21,745 nucleotides of DNA from Irineochytrium annulatum (lineage: Eukaryota; Chytridiomycota; Chytridiomycetes; Chytridiales; Chytridiaceae): NCBI GenBank assembly GCA_027600665.1, contig JADGJL010000421.1, positions 1 through 21,745 on the forward strand. Direction: 5' to 3'. Shown here piece after piece: positions 12,868 to 20,736 of this stretch. The notes under the pieces are model-generated. The model did no database searches. It was not told the origin of the DNA and was given only the letters and a program-made list of their open reading frames with translations. Position 1 is the first letter of the stretch. Every line of letters begins with the position of its first letter. Made by a program: the position numbers and the translations under genes.

Positions 12868-14299
12868 TTTTTTTTTTTTTGGATTTCCAAATAATTTATT
12901 GATGAATGGCAAATAAAAAGTATTGGAAGGAATCACGACACAGGAAGCCTACAAGAAAGCATCAGGAGGCTGGCGACTGTCGTGCCAGGCCTCGAATATG
13001 AGCGGAAGAAATACGGCGATAAACGATGGCGGTGGAAACATAGGAAGCAAAACGTTGGTGGGCTGAAATCATGTGAACTAACCGTGATAAGAAGGAGGAG
13101 GCAAGCGGAGCAATAAAACCAAAAACATCAAAGGCGAGAGGGATAAAACCATGTTCACGTTCCTGACAAACCTGAGCATATTTCCTGAGCTTCTCCCGTT
13201 CTGGTGATAGTGCGGTGTGGCCAGGCACAGACGAGGCCGGGAGGGGGGCACGTAGGGGGCTGGATACTGTGACGTCGAGACACGTTGGCTGTCCGGCTTC
13301 CCAGGAGGCGAGAAGGATGTCAGCTGGACGGAGACCGGTGCTGGCGGAGGTTCCAAGGAATCCAACGTGGGCGTTTTCAGTAACAGGGAGGCCTGCTAAG
13401 GTGCAGAGGGCGTGAATGGCATGTTGGACATTGTTGTGACGGGCGGTGATGCCATTTAGACGGCCAGTACGGCAAGCGAGAGCATGGTATCCAAGTGTGT
13501 CGAGCGGATCAGAGCATTGGCCGCAGAGGCAGGCAGGGGGGAAGAGCGGGATGAGGAGGCGGAGGCGGAGGGCAACGCGGAAGGTGATAGGATGAAGAGC
13601 TTGTCCAAGGCCGCGAGAAGGGAAGGCAGAGAGCCAGGAAGAAGCGTGGGGCTGGGTGATGGTGGCGAGGATTTGGCGGTGGGCGCGGCCCTCAGACGTG
13701 GACGGATGGGCGAGGCGTCTATCCAACAGGTCCCGTTTTTGGTCATAAAAACAGGTCCGCCATCTTGCGCTGGGTGTTAGAGGTGGTGGCGGATACTGTT
13801 GCAATGACCGGCTCAGGGTTGGAGGGGGCGACTGCGGCAGCGAAGGAACGGGCGAGGGGGAGGACAGCAAAAGGTGGGGAGAGGCCAAAGGGAGAGGTGG
13901 AAAGCAGGGAGTTCTGACGGGCAAGCGTGTCAGACATAGATGCGTAAAATGAGAAGGCGATATCGCGCAAGAGAGGGAGGCCCAGCCCGCCGTGCCGGAT
14001 AGGAAGGGATGCAAGCAGGGCTTGCGTGGGGTCAAAACCAGGGCCGTCAGCGACCGTGATTTGACGAAGAGCGGATAGAAGGCGGGTGTCGGTGTGATCA
14101 AGAAGGGAGGAAATGAATGCAGGAGGAGAGGTGCGGAGGCCGTACGGAAGTTTGGGGACGCCGGTGGTGGCTCGGAGGAGGAGGAGCGACGCTTGGGGAT
14201 TATCAAGCTCAAGGATGGAGTTGACGAGCGGAAGGACCTTGTCAAGACGGTGCTGCAGGCAGGAGGCATGGAAGGCCGGGTCTGTGGAGACGGCGCCGC
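12868..14299 (-). mobile_element. 5'-truncated non-LTR retrotransposon (LINE) with C-terminal zinc-knuckle/endonuclease-like region
   Basis: The coding strand is minus. From 14299 to about 13747 one frame reads the post-RT part typical of LINE polyproteins ('LLLLRATTGVPKLPYGLRT', 'LPIRHGGLGLPLLRDIAF'). From about 13746 to the stop at 12962 a second frame continues with 'WLSAFPSRGLGQAL', a CxC-x2-C...H...C knuckle ('CLCGQC', 'GYHALAC'), 'RHNNVQHAI', 'RPADILL' near 13330 and 'CLDVTVSSP'. That order resembles the C-terminal restriction-like endonuclease of RLE-type LINEs. An AATAAA (12895-12900) and an A13 tail (12868-12880) end the element. The reverse-transcriptase palm is absent, so this is a dead 5'-truncated copy. 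A one-base insertion in a five-A run (13747-13751 on the plus strand) breaks the frame. No target-site duplication was recognised. Confidence 0.85.
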
Positions 14300-14315
14300 T
14301 TTTTTTTTTTTTTTT
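14300..14315 (-). repeat. A16 run at the LINE 5' junction
   Basis: On the minus strand sixteen consecutive A residues immediately precede the first LINE-derived bases. An internal A-run at a 5' truncation point is unusual. It looks like the poly(A) tail of a second transcript or older retro-insertion lying upstream. Confidence 0.6.
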
Positions 14316-14329
14316 GGCATATCTACTAC

Positions 14330-14512
14330 TTATTTGGGCAACCTTTTATGCTCGGGAGGACTTCCGCTCGATGCTTGCACTTGTTCCAAAACAAAATTCT
14401 GAATGGTCTCGGAAATGCCTCTACCCAGCAGCCGATTGCCGTAGTCAATTCTCGCGGCATCTTGACTGATGTTGCGTCTGGAAAGGCGCTCGTCGGTGGG
14501 CCGGGTCTCCTC
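14330..14512 (-). pseudogene. Possible 3' coding exon or retrocopied mRNA 3' end (unknown product)
   Basis: A 60-codon open frame begins right after a plausible acceptor (CCATAG) and ends TAA, 14 nt before the A16 run. Its composition looks protein-like ('SRRNISQDAARIDYGNRLLG', 'SETIQNFVLEQVQ'), but I recognise no family. A GTAAAT donor at 14568 would give a 56-nt intron; however, I could not connect it in phase to an upstream ATG. It could be the end of a small gene lying between RSPH14 and RlmN, or the 3' end of a cellular mRNA copied together with the LINE. Chance is also possible for an open frame of this length. Confidence 0.25.
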
Positions 14513-14721
14513 CTATGGCGCGACACCAGCGCCGGAGCACCAGGTCGCGGGCTGGCCGTAAGATTTACATGAGGTCCACTCTGCCGTGTTAATTTTTAAC
14601 GAAGATCTGGATCTTAAATCGAGCTCGTGTCATATGGGTTATGTTTTTTACAAAGCGAGCAAGCCAATAAAAATTGTAGTTTCCATAAAACCACCACAAC
14701 CCTGATCCCCCAACTGTTAAG

Positions 14722-16278
14722 CTACGGCCTCCAGGTGATCACATAGATTGCAATCCGCGCTGCCTCCGCCAGCTGGCGATTGCCCATCTGCTGGAATGTC
14801 TCGAGCTAAGAAGAAAGGGGAGAACGTGATTGGTTTAAATTCCGAAGGACATGCAGCAGCGCCGCTTACTTTTTTCAGACATCCGTGAAGCTGAAAGCGT
14901 CCTCGGTAGTCCTCGGCAACGTTGGTAATTGTCTACGTGAAAAGAGTCAATGCCCAATAACCTCGCTGAAGGCGAAGCCTATACCAACCTTAACGACATT
15001 GAGGAGCACGGACTCGTTTTTGTCCTCAAGAAGCTCCATAAGCGTCGTGACCGCATTCTCCCTCACCATCATCCTCTTTGCCTCGCAGTCGATAGTGATA
15101 CTGTGAGCACGATATTTAGCGTTATGGTGTTAGAGAACGAACGTAACCTCATCAGTGCGCCAGCCGCCGCCGCCCGAACCTCGGCCTTCCGATCCGAGAT
15201 CATCCCGATCAAAACCGACACCGTGTCCCCCTTCACGGCGAGCTGCTTCCCCTCCGGATAAAAGCTAGAAAAACAAACCCTAAGCATCAGACTAACGGCC
15301 CTCACCTTTCCATTCATAGAAAAAATTACCTAAGCATCATAATACACCTCGCAGTCGCAACCTTCGCCTCCGTGACGGGCTCCGTCCTTAGCAGCGCCGT
15401 CCAAACGCCCATAGCGTCGCTCGCGATGGCCTCCCTCGGCATCCACGGCTCCTTACCCAATCTGATGCACTGATACAGCGTGTCGAGGATCATCACCTGG
15501 ATATCCATACGCTCCTGCGGCAGGCGCTGCACGAGCAACTGCAAGAGGTTAAATAGGAGGAGGTTGTCGACGCCCGATTGCTGGAGGGTCACTTTTGTGA
15601 AAACCTCGTGCAGGTTCGAGCGGACAAGGTCGTTCTCGTCTTCAAACTATGCAAATTTGGGGCGTGGTCAGAAAAGTGGTCAGCAAGGAAAGGGACCGAT
15701 AAGGTGAAGGCTTACGAGTTTAGACAGGGAAGTGAGAGTGTTGTTCTCAACGAGGCTCGCTCGGCCTACGGCGTGGCCCGCGATGATGGAGAGGCACTCG
15801 GTCGATTTTTGCTTAATCGTCAGGTCAATCTCCTGCAGCATTACGCAGAGCTTGGGGACGATGCCTGCTCAAAGTGACCTTGTTGAACCAACCTCTCTTT
15901 TCCGAAGGGCAATATAATCTACTACGCACCTTCTTTGAGGCCCTGCGAAACGTTCTCTGGCTTGTGGAACAACGACGCCAGGAAAACCAGCGACCTCTGC
16001 CTATCCAGCAACGCCGGGCTATCCAATTCTGTTACCTAATCACCACGTCAGCCTTCCCTTCAAGTCGTCCCTCTACAACCAACCAGCTTCGGCACGGCCC
16101 CTCGTCCATAAGCGAGCTGCATCTTGGTCGGGTCCACGCCCGGCGGCAAGACGGGGACCAGGAGCTGACTCAGCTCCCTGGGCGAGAGGCCGCAGGTGTT
16201 TGCCGCATTGGGCGGCACGGTGTCGGGCAGGTCCTGGGCCATAAGGGCGGCCGGGTAGTCATGAGTGAGGGTTGCCAT
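14722..16278 (-). CDS. RSPH14: Radial spoke head 14 homolog (armadillo-repeat axonemal protein)
   Basis: Eight exons (16084-16278, 15930-16035, 15716-15864, 15330-15646, 15148-15264, 14989-15100, 14870-14932, 14722-14805) encode 380 aa; animal homologs have about 350. After a divergent ~48-residue N-terminus comes 'DPTKMQLAYGRGAVPKL', the usual RSPH14 start. Armadillo-type helices follow: 'RQRSLVFLASLFHKPENV', 'KQKSTECLSIIAGHAVGRASL', 'VRSNLHEVFTKV', 'VMILDTLYQCIR' and 'DRKAEVRAAAAGALMSI'. The protein ends 'AARIAIYVITWRP', matching the family C-terminus. It is a radial-spoke-associated component of motile axonemes. Seven GT-AG introns of 47-69 nt are all fixed by motif continuity. The start is the first in-frame ATG; a longer frame upstream would need GTG. 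A copia LTR ends 76 nt upstream, so its promoter is either inside this gap or supplied by the LTR. Confidence 0.92.
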
Positions 16279-16354
16279 CAAGGCGATCCCGGTCAACGTC
16301 AAATATCCGCTCTGAATACTCAAGCCGCTGGTGGAAAGCACACGACTCTTGTAG

Positions 16355-16483
16355 TGTTGCTCGCTTGCTTGCTGTTAAGTTGTTCTTTGCAAAGATTCAC
16401 TATATTCAAAGATAAGCGTGCTTCTTCTGAAAACTTCCATGTGGACCGGCTTTTCCCATCCGGGTATTGCTGACATTTCAACA
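16355..16483 (-). mobile_element. Ty1/copia long terminal repeat (3' LTR, 129 bp)
   Basis: The segment begins TGTTG and ends CAACA on either strand, the 5-bp inverted termini expected of an LTR. It lies directly downstream (minus-strand sense) of a purine-rich tract and of copia RNase H/C-terminal coding remnants. No second LTR copy was found in the window, so the boundaries rest on terminal structure and polypurine-tract adjacency. Confidence 0.65.
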
Positions 16484-16498
16484 CTTCCCCCCCACCTC
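16484..16498 (-). other. Polypurine tract of the copia element
   Basis: On the minus strand this reads as a G-rich purine run (GAGGTGGGGGGGAAG) immediately preceding the LTR, as required for plus-strand DNA priming in LTR retrotransposons. Confidence 0.6.
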
Positions 16499-17141
16499 AA
16501 CAGCTATAAGAAACACATTATCCAAGGCTGTGTAATCTTTTTGCGAATATAAGCCTAAACCAGATGGATGTTGAAAAAACGTACGCGTCGGTAGCATCTT
16601 GTTAAATATATCCGCAATATTGGCCTTGCTGTCAACTTTGTGCAGGTAATTTCCTTATCCTATCCTTGAAAAGTTCCATGGTTGAGAAAACTTGGGGGCT
16701 AAGTGTTTGGTTCGTTCGCCTTGAAGAAAACTTTCTCGTTGATTCTTCGTTGCGCTGCCGCCCTCGAAAATGACGGTGGGTATGAACGAAAAATTCAAAG
16801 CAGCGTTTGTAATAAACCTTAACAACTTTCGCAACCTGATACAATGGATTGCCGCTTCATGAAATGTAATAATGTCGTGACGATCATAGCCAGAGTTCAA
16901 ATCATACACAAGGATCTCATCTTATTTCTTTATATCTTCGGAAGGAGTAGGATTAAGTTGTTACAATGTTAGTAGAAATTGTAGCCTCATATTTAGCTAG
17001 GTTATCGTGAATAATATTTAGTACTTTGCATGTAGCTTCTAAGGAGTACATAAATCTACCGTATTCTCCTGGGCGTGGCTTGAGCTTGGTCGTAGCTTGG
17101 GCCTGATCATTACACGAAAAGCGGTGAGAAGGCAAGGTCAC
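16499..17141 (-). pseudogene. Degenerate Ty1/copia pol 3' remnant
   Basis: In three minus-strand frames, pieces of the copia RNase H and C-terminus can be read: 'FHEAAIHCIRLRKLL' and 'PTVIFE' (about 16770-16870), 'RTKHLAPKF' (near 16700) and 'KANIADIFNKMLPTR' (near 16590-16630). These correspond to the standard RNase H order ending in the ADIFTK-type motif. Frameshifts and stops separate them, so the copy is dead. The stretch 16953-17141 ('RPGEYGRFMYSLEA') may also belong to it but is not recognisable by itself. Confidence 0.7.
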
Positions 17142-17597
17142 ATTTGTCAGGTTGCATATGTCAAAGTAGTTAATAAATCATCCACTGGCCTTGTACTTTC
17201 CATGCTCGGAACCGCTTGTTGCGGTCCCTTCCCTGTTAAGCTGCGGACCGTAGCTCCGACGTAAGTTCGTAAGTGTTGAACGTAGGTGAGTAAGGGTAAT
17301 AAAGCTCGTAGCGCCGTAATAGGCCGTCTTGAGGGTCGTGTTGGCGCAGCGAGGTATTCGATGCACTGTCGAAGGTGTTGAACATCCCGCCCGTAGCGTC
17401 CACTTATAGCAGAGCCATGGGTTGCCACTGGGCACCCCACGCGTATGGCCTAAGCGATGAAGAACATGATACGAGAAGTCTGAAAGGACTGTCTTGTCAG
17501 TGACCATATGGGGGATAAAGGGGTTTTGACTCTCCATTGTCCGTCATTGATCAAGGGCCTTGAGGACGTGGGCGTGAAGGAGCTTCACATCCCTGAT

Positions 17598-17623
17598 ACG
17601 AGAAGCCACGCCGGGCTTCTCGT
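17598..17623. repeat. Perfect 10-bp inverted repeat (hairpin)
   Basis: ACGAGAAGCC (17598-17607) and GGCTTCTCGT (17614-17623) are exact reverse complements separated by six bases. A partial direct copy, TGATACGAGAAG, also occurs about 130 bp to the left, near 17468. Function unknown. Confidence 0.6.
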
Positions 17624-17783
17624 GTCTCGTCATTGTGACGTCGTCCCGCTCGAACAGCGACAGCGTAGCCATGACCGAGTGTCCTGGAGGCGGTATGTTG
17701 TCGGAGTTGATCCCGCAGTGTGCCTTGCGATCGGCGCTAACCAACTTAAACCAAGTATGTTTGGTTAATAACAGTAGAAGTAA

Positions 17784-17801
17784 CAAACGCAGTCGCTCAG
17801 C
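17784..17801 (+). repeat. 18-bp dispersed repeat, copy 1
   Basis: CAAACGCAGTCGCTCAGC occurs here and again in the same orientation at 19539-19556. An exact 18-mer shared by chance in a window this size is unlikely. The flanks differ, so only the core is shared. Confidence 0.6.
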
Positions 17802-17893
17802 CGGGGTGATGATATTCTCCGGGAGGTGAGTTGCTTCCCTTGTCGGGAGGGTCTGTACCTTCCTGGGATTGAAAACGTAACTCGGCCTCATAC

Positions 17894-18502
17894 ATGCTCT
17901 TCGCCAACGGATGGGAATATGAGGTTGCTCTGTCGCTGGGAGCACAGTGGCTCCCCAGCCAGGATGGTCCCGCAGAGGTCGTTGGAAAGCTGGATCGGCA
18001 GCCAAGCCACTTTGGTCATACAGCACCCACTCAATCCACTCTAGTTATCCCTGCGGACGGTCGAATAGTAAAGCACGGCAGGAAGAGGTTTCTGACTACC
18101 ACGGGTGACGGTCAGATTGTCCTCCCCACTAACACCGCTAACGCTGCCGGCGGCCGTCCCGGCAACAGCAACGTCTTCATTGTCGGGACCTACGAGCCAA
18201 CGGGGGGCCGCTCATGCATTGAGCATCCGGACGGGTGCGGCAAGAAACTCAAGATCGACGAGGTCATCCAGTTTCAAATGACGACCACGGAAGGCGACGG
18301 CATCCAAGTGCAATGCGTCGAGGCCCGCGCCATCCATCACCATAGTCGCTGCAAAGTTGGATACCTACCGGACTTTTTGTTTGAGGACTTTCCCTCTTTC
18401 CACAACGAGTTTGCTATTATCGAGAGCTGCCCGATTGAAAGCGCAACAAGTCAGATAACGCTTTCCATCACCAAAATCTTGGCGCCGGTAGAGCTGTTGT
18501 AG
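17894..18502 (+). CDS. Uncharacterised 202-aa protein with a Cys-rich core
   Basis: This is an intact single-exon frame. I do not recognise the family. The first ~85 residues are variable. Around residues 90-160 there is a compact block: 'NVFIVGTYEPTGGRSC', then 'HPDGCGKKLKIDEVIQFQ', 'VQCVEARAIHHHSRCKVGYLP'. The spacing of Cys and His in this block (C-x6-C, C, HHH, C) would suit metal binding or a small disulphide-stabilised fold, which is inference. There is no signal peptide or membrane segment. Codon use and GC resemble the host genes rather than the AT-rich copia remnants beside it. An AT-rich segment containing AATAAA-like sequence follows (about 18540-18580). It could be a real gene or an element-borne accessory ORF. 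Confidence 0.5.
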   Translation: MLFANGWEYEVALSLGAQWLPSQDGPAEVVGKLDRQPSHFGHTAPTQSTLVIPADGRIVKHGRKRFLTTTGDGQIVLPTNTANAAGGRPGNSNVFIVGTYEPTGGRSCIEHPDGCGKKLKIDEVIQFQMTTTEGDGIQVQCVEARAIHHHSRCKVGYLPDFLFEDFPSFHNEFAIIESCPIESATSQITLSITKILAPVELL

Positions 18503-19225
18503 TGGTAGTCATTCCTTTTGTCAGCGGATACCTTGGGGCAAGAAATAATGAATAATAGAAAAATAAACCAATATTTATTGAACTACAAATCCTATGTGAT
18601 CAAAGATTTTCACTATCGTATCTTTCCTAATCTCCCTCCTTCAGAAACAACAAAACTTCAAATTTCCAGCCTACCAATAATGACCTTGCCTGCGCCGTCA
18701 TAGAGCTTGGTATACATGTCCAATTCCGCCAAGACCCGGCCGCCCATATTTAGCCGGCCGCGGCGCTAAACCTCCCTCCAAAATGCCCTCCGCCAAATTC
18801 CCCCCCTGGTCTGGCGTTCTCATTTCAATCCTCCTCCCCCTGGACAGGCCGCTTTTGGGGTGGACCGCCTGGGCGCCGCTCCACAGGGGCAGCTGCACTT
18901 GCCTCGGACGCGGCGTCCTCCCTTTGCCGACCGTGTTTTCCTCCTCATTCCCCACCTCGCTTGGCGCATACCGGCCAAAAACTCCCCCGCAACAACCAAA
19001 TTCGTCTTTGGAGGATGGCCCCGCTTCCTTTCTGCGTCGTGACGGTGGTGGCGGCCGTAGCGGCGTCTTCTTCAGTTGGAGCGATCACGGCGGATGCGGG
19101 AGCTATCGCTCTTGTTCGTCCTCGGAAGGTTGGTTGAGCGAGTCCCGACGCGTGTCGGTAGGTGAGGTGTCGGTGGAGTGGAGGAAGACGACGAGGTAGG
19201 ATGGGATGGAGGGACTGAACATCCC
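18503..19225. other. GC-rich low-complexity stretch, possible minus-strand coding
   Basis: An AT-rich 3' flank (to about 18660) gives way to a GC-rich segment. On the minus strand it translates into Gly/Arg/Pro-rich sequence in more than one frame. One short minus frame (18658-18765), following a TTTAG acceptor, ends in a protein-like tail ('AELDMYTKLYDGAGKVIIGR'). I could not build a complete gene: donor sites are weak and frames are broken. A plus-strand 138-codon frame (18783-19199) has no recognisable motif. Treat this as an unresolved gene remnant. Confidence 0.3.
19078..19105 (+). repeat. Imperfect 28-bp direct repeat, copy 1
   Basis: GGAGCGATCACGGCGGATGC and the bases to 19105 match positions 19897-19924 at 24 of 28 bases in the same orientation. 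On the minus strand both encode a similar Ala/Pro-rich peptide (ASAVIAP versus ASAAIAP), which suggests duplication of a coding segment. Confidence 0.5.
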
Positions 19226-19301
19226 ACCTCCAGCAGACAGGTGTTTTATATATAGCTGGAGGCTGCCACTAGGCCCCCATTAGATCGCAAACAGCGATGA
19301 G

Positions 19302-19364
19302 ATCAGTGATGGTAATCAGTAATCAGTGATGTTCATCAGTGATGTTTATCAGTGATCAGTGATC
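19302..19364 (+). repeat. ATCAGTGAT repeat cluster
   Basis: Five or more copies of ATCAGTGAT or ATCAGT lie within 63 bp, partly spaced as 12-13-nt units (ATCAGTGATGTT). One copy in the opposite orientation (ATCACTGAT) lies at 19859-19867. A TTTTATATATA element lies about 50-65 bp to the left (near 19240). Confidence 0.7.
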
Positions 19365-19896
19365 CCTGAAGGTGTTAGTGGTCAAACTTAGGCACAAGCC
19401 GCGCCGGGCTAAATGCCTGTACACCTGTGACTCTTTGCGAGGCCGAGCGTCGGGAACTCGTGCAGAGTGAGTGCACCCGCTGGAGCACATCCAGCGCGAG
19501 AACAGTTATAAAGAATTGAATGCATGCAATTCAAGATTCAAACGCAGTCGCTCAGCTATGACGAATCTCCGCGTCCATCTGCTGCCTGAGCATCTGGAGC
19601 ACAGGGCTAAGTGTCATGTACCCTGCTGGCTCTGGTTCCTTTATATCTGCGGACAGGGACGGACTTGGCCCGGCCACGTGCTGCTCAAGACACGGGGGGT
19701 TGCTCCGTTGCTCTGGTGCTGGCCAGAAGCTAAGATGTTTCAGACCAGGTACGTCCGAACAGACGACCCTCGGCGTAGCAGAATACAGCATCTTACCGGT
19801 GCACAACGGCTCGTTCAGTTGCTGGTCAAGGTGGCACACTAACACAGAGTCTCTGACAATCACTGATGAAGGCCAGATCGTCCATCCCCTCCAACA
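19365..19896. other. Unassigned stretch between repeats
   Basis: Open frames exist on both strands (minus 19552-19863, plus 19471-19842), without motifs I recognise. It is bounded by the ATCAGTGAT cluster on the left and an inverted single copy on the right, and carries copy 2 of the 18-bp repeat. It may be a small non-autonomous insertion. Confidence 0.35.
19539..19556 (+). repeat. 18-bp dispersed repeat, copy 2
   Basis: Exact match in direct orientation to 17784-17801. Here it sits inside a stretch of unassigned sequence. Confidence 0.6.
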
Positions 19897-19924
19897 GGAG
19901 CGATCGCGGCCGATGCGGCAGCTA
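19897..19924 (+). repeat. Imperfect 28-bp direct repeat, copy 2
   Basis: Partner of 19078-19105 (24 of 28 identical). It lies at the edge of an Ala/Pro-coding GC-rich tract on the minus strand. Confidence 0.5.
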
Positions 19925-20736
19925 AGTTGACGGCGGGCATGAGGGCTGGGGCAGGTGCGAGGGCGGCGGCGGCGATGGGAGTGATGACGGCGGCGGTCGC
20001 AAGGCCGGGGGGACAGCGGCGACTGAGGGTGCCGGCGGCGAGCATGAGGGCGGGCGCGACGGGAGTGAGGGCAGGAGCAAGAGCGCTACGGGCGTGCGGG
20101 CGGTCGCGATGCCGGCGACCAAGGGAACCTGCTCGTAGTCGAGGAGCTCAACGTCCCCGTCGTCCGCTTTGTTGTCTTCCTCCTCTGGCTCTTGCAGGAT
20201 GGGCCGCCACGGATGAAAAGGCCGAAGGGGTCAAACCTCGTCGTCAACGTCATCGCCGTCTTCTCCAACGCTCCTCAGGCCGTTGAGGGAGGTGTTCGTG
20301 ACGTCGACAAGGGGACAGCTGACGCACTGATACCTCTCTGGCTTGGCAGATACGTGATGACCTGCTGCGTCAAGCAAAACTAATTGTGGGCTTGAACAGG
20401 ACTGCGCCGGGCGGGCACCTCGCCTTGACGTTGTGCCCAGGATGTTCTCCATGCTGAAGGAGTTTGGGGTTGGCGTTTCGTCAGCGTGTGAAGGGCGCTG
20501 GTTACTGTTGCCGCACGGTAACTGGCAGCACCCTTTGCAGGAGTAGTTATAAAAAAAACATGTAGTAATGGGTAATCAACCTGTAATTCATCCATCGGCG
20601 TTTCCCGCATGTCCTCGTCACCCATCGCGAGTTGACTTAACATCTCCCACAGCTTGGGAGAGTAATGACTCAATATGTTGTGGCAAAGATGATCTTTGAA
20701 AGGCTTGTTCAGGCAATTGCGCGCTTTACGACGCAT
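19922..20736 (-). CDS. Weak candidate three-exon gene, unknown product
   Basis: Exons 20581-20736, 20237-20521 and 19922-20188 can be joined in frame by two GT-AG introns of 59 and 48 nt, matching the local intron style, to give about 235 aa. The middle contains 'YQCVSCPLVDVTNTSLNGLR' and an acidic run that continues smoothly across the second junction into 'EEDNKADDGDVELLDYEQ'. The C-terminus is Ala/Leu/Pro-rich low complexity. I recognise no family. Against it: the first exon is antisense to recognisable copia sequence around 20700-20736, and the last exon is simple sequence open in several frames. The true start and end are therefore doubtful. Confidence 0.25.

Larger units (their letters stand above)
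17142..17893. other. Unassigned accessory stretch with hairpin and short repeats
   Basis: No gene is supported. The minus strand has long open frames (17178-17537 and 17544-18026), but neither carries a recognisable motif, and the beginning of the second is antisense to the better-supported ORF at 17894. The stretch contains a 10-bp hairpin (17598-17623) and one copy of an 18-bp repeat (17784-17801). It may be the remains of a mobile element. Confidence 0.4.

Noticed and set aside
14100..14320. Methionine-poly-Lys N-terminus of a 452-aa protein starting at 14320
   Set aside because: The Lys run is translated from the A16 tract, and the following ~190 residues are out of frame with the genuine LINE protein.
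14584..14630. Ubiquitin-like 'IQIFVKN' peptide on the minus strand downstream of RSPH14
   Set aside because: The frame stops immediately after seven matching residues and none of the rest of ubiquitin follows; treated as coincidence.
14569..14686. Three-exon small gene linking an ATG at 14686 to the 14330-14512 frame
   Set aside because: The splice sites look acceptable, but the phases do not add up: the last exon would be read in a different frame from the protein-like one.
16279..16341. Longer RSPH14 N-terminus starting at 16341
   Set aside because: It would need a GTG start in a eukaryotic nuclear gene; the first ATG at 16278 already precedes the conserved region.
17544..18026. 160-codon minus-strand frame overlapping the 202-aa plus-strand ORF
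   Set aside because: Its N-terminal third is antisense to the better-supported plus ORF and no motif is recognisable in the remainder.
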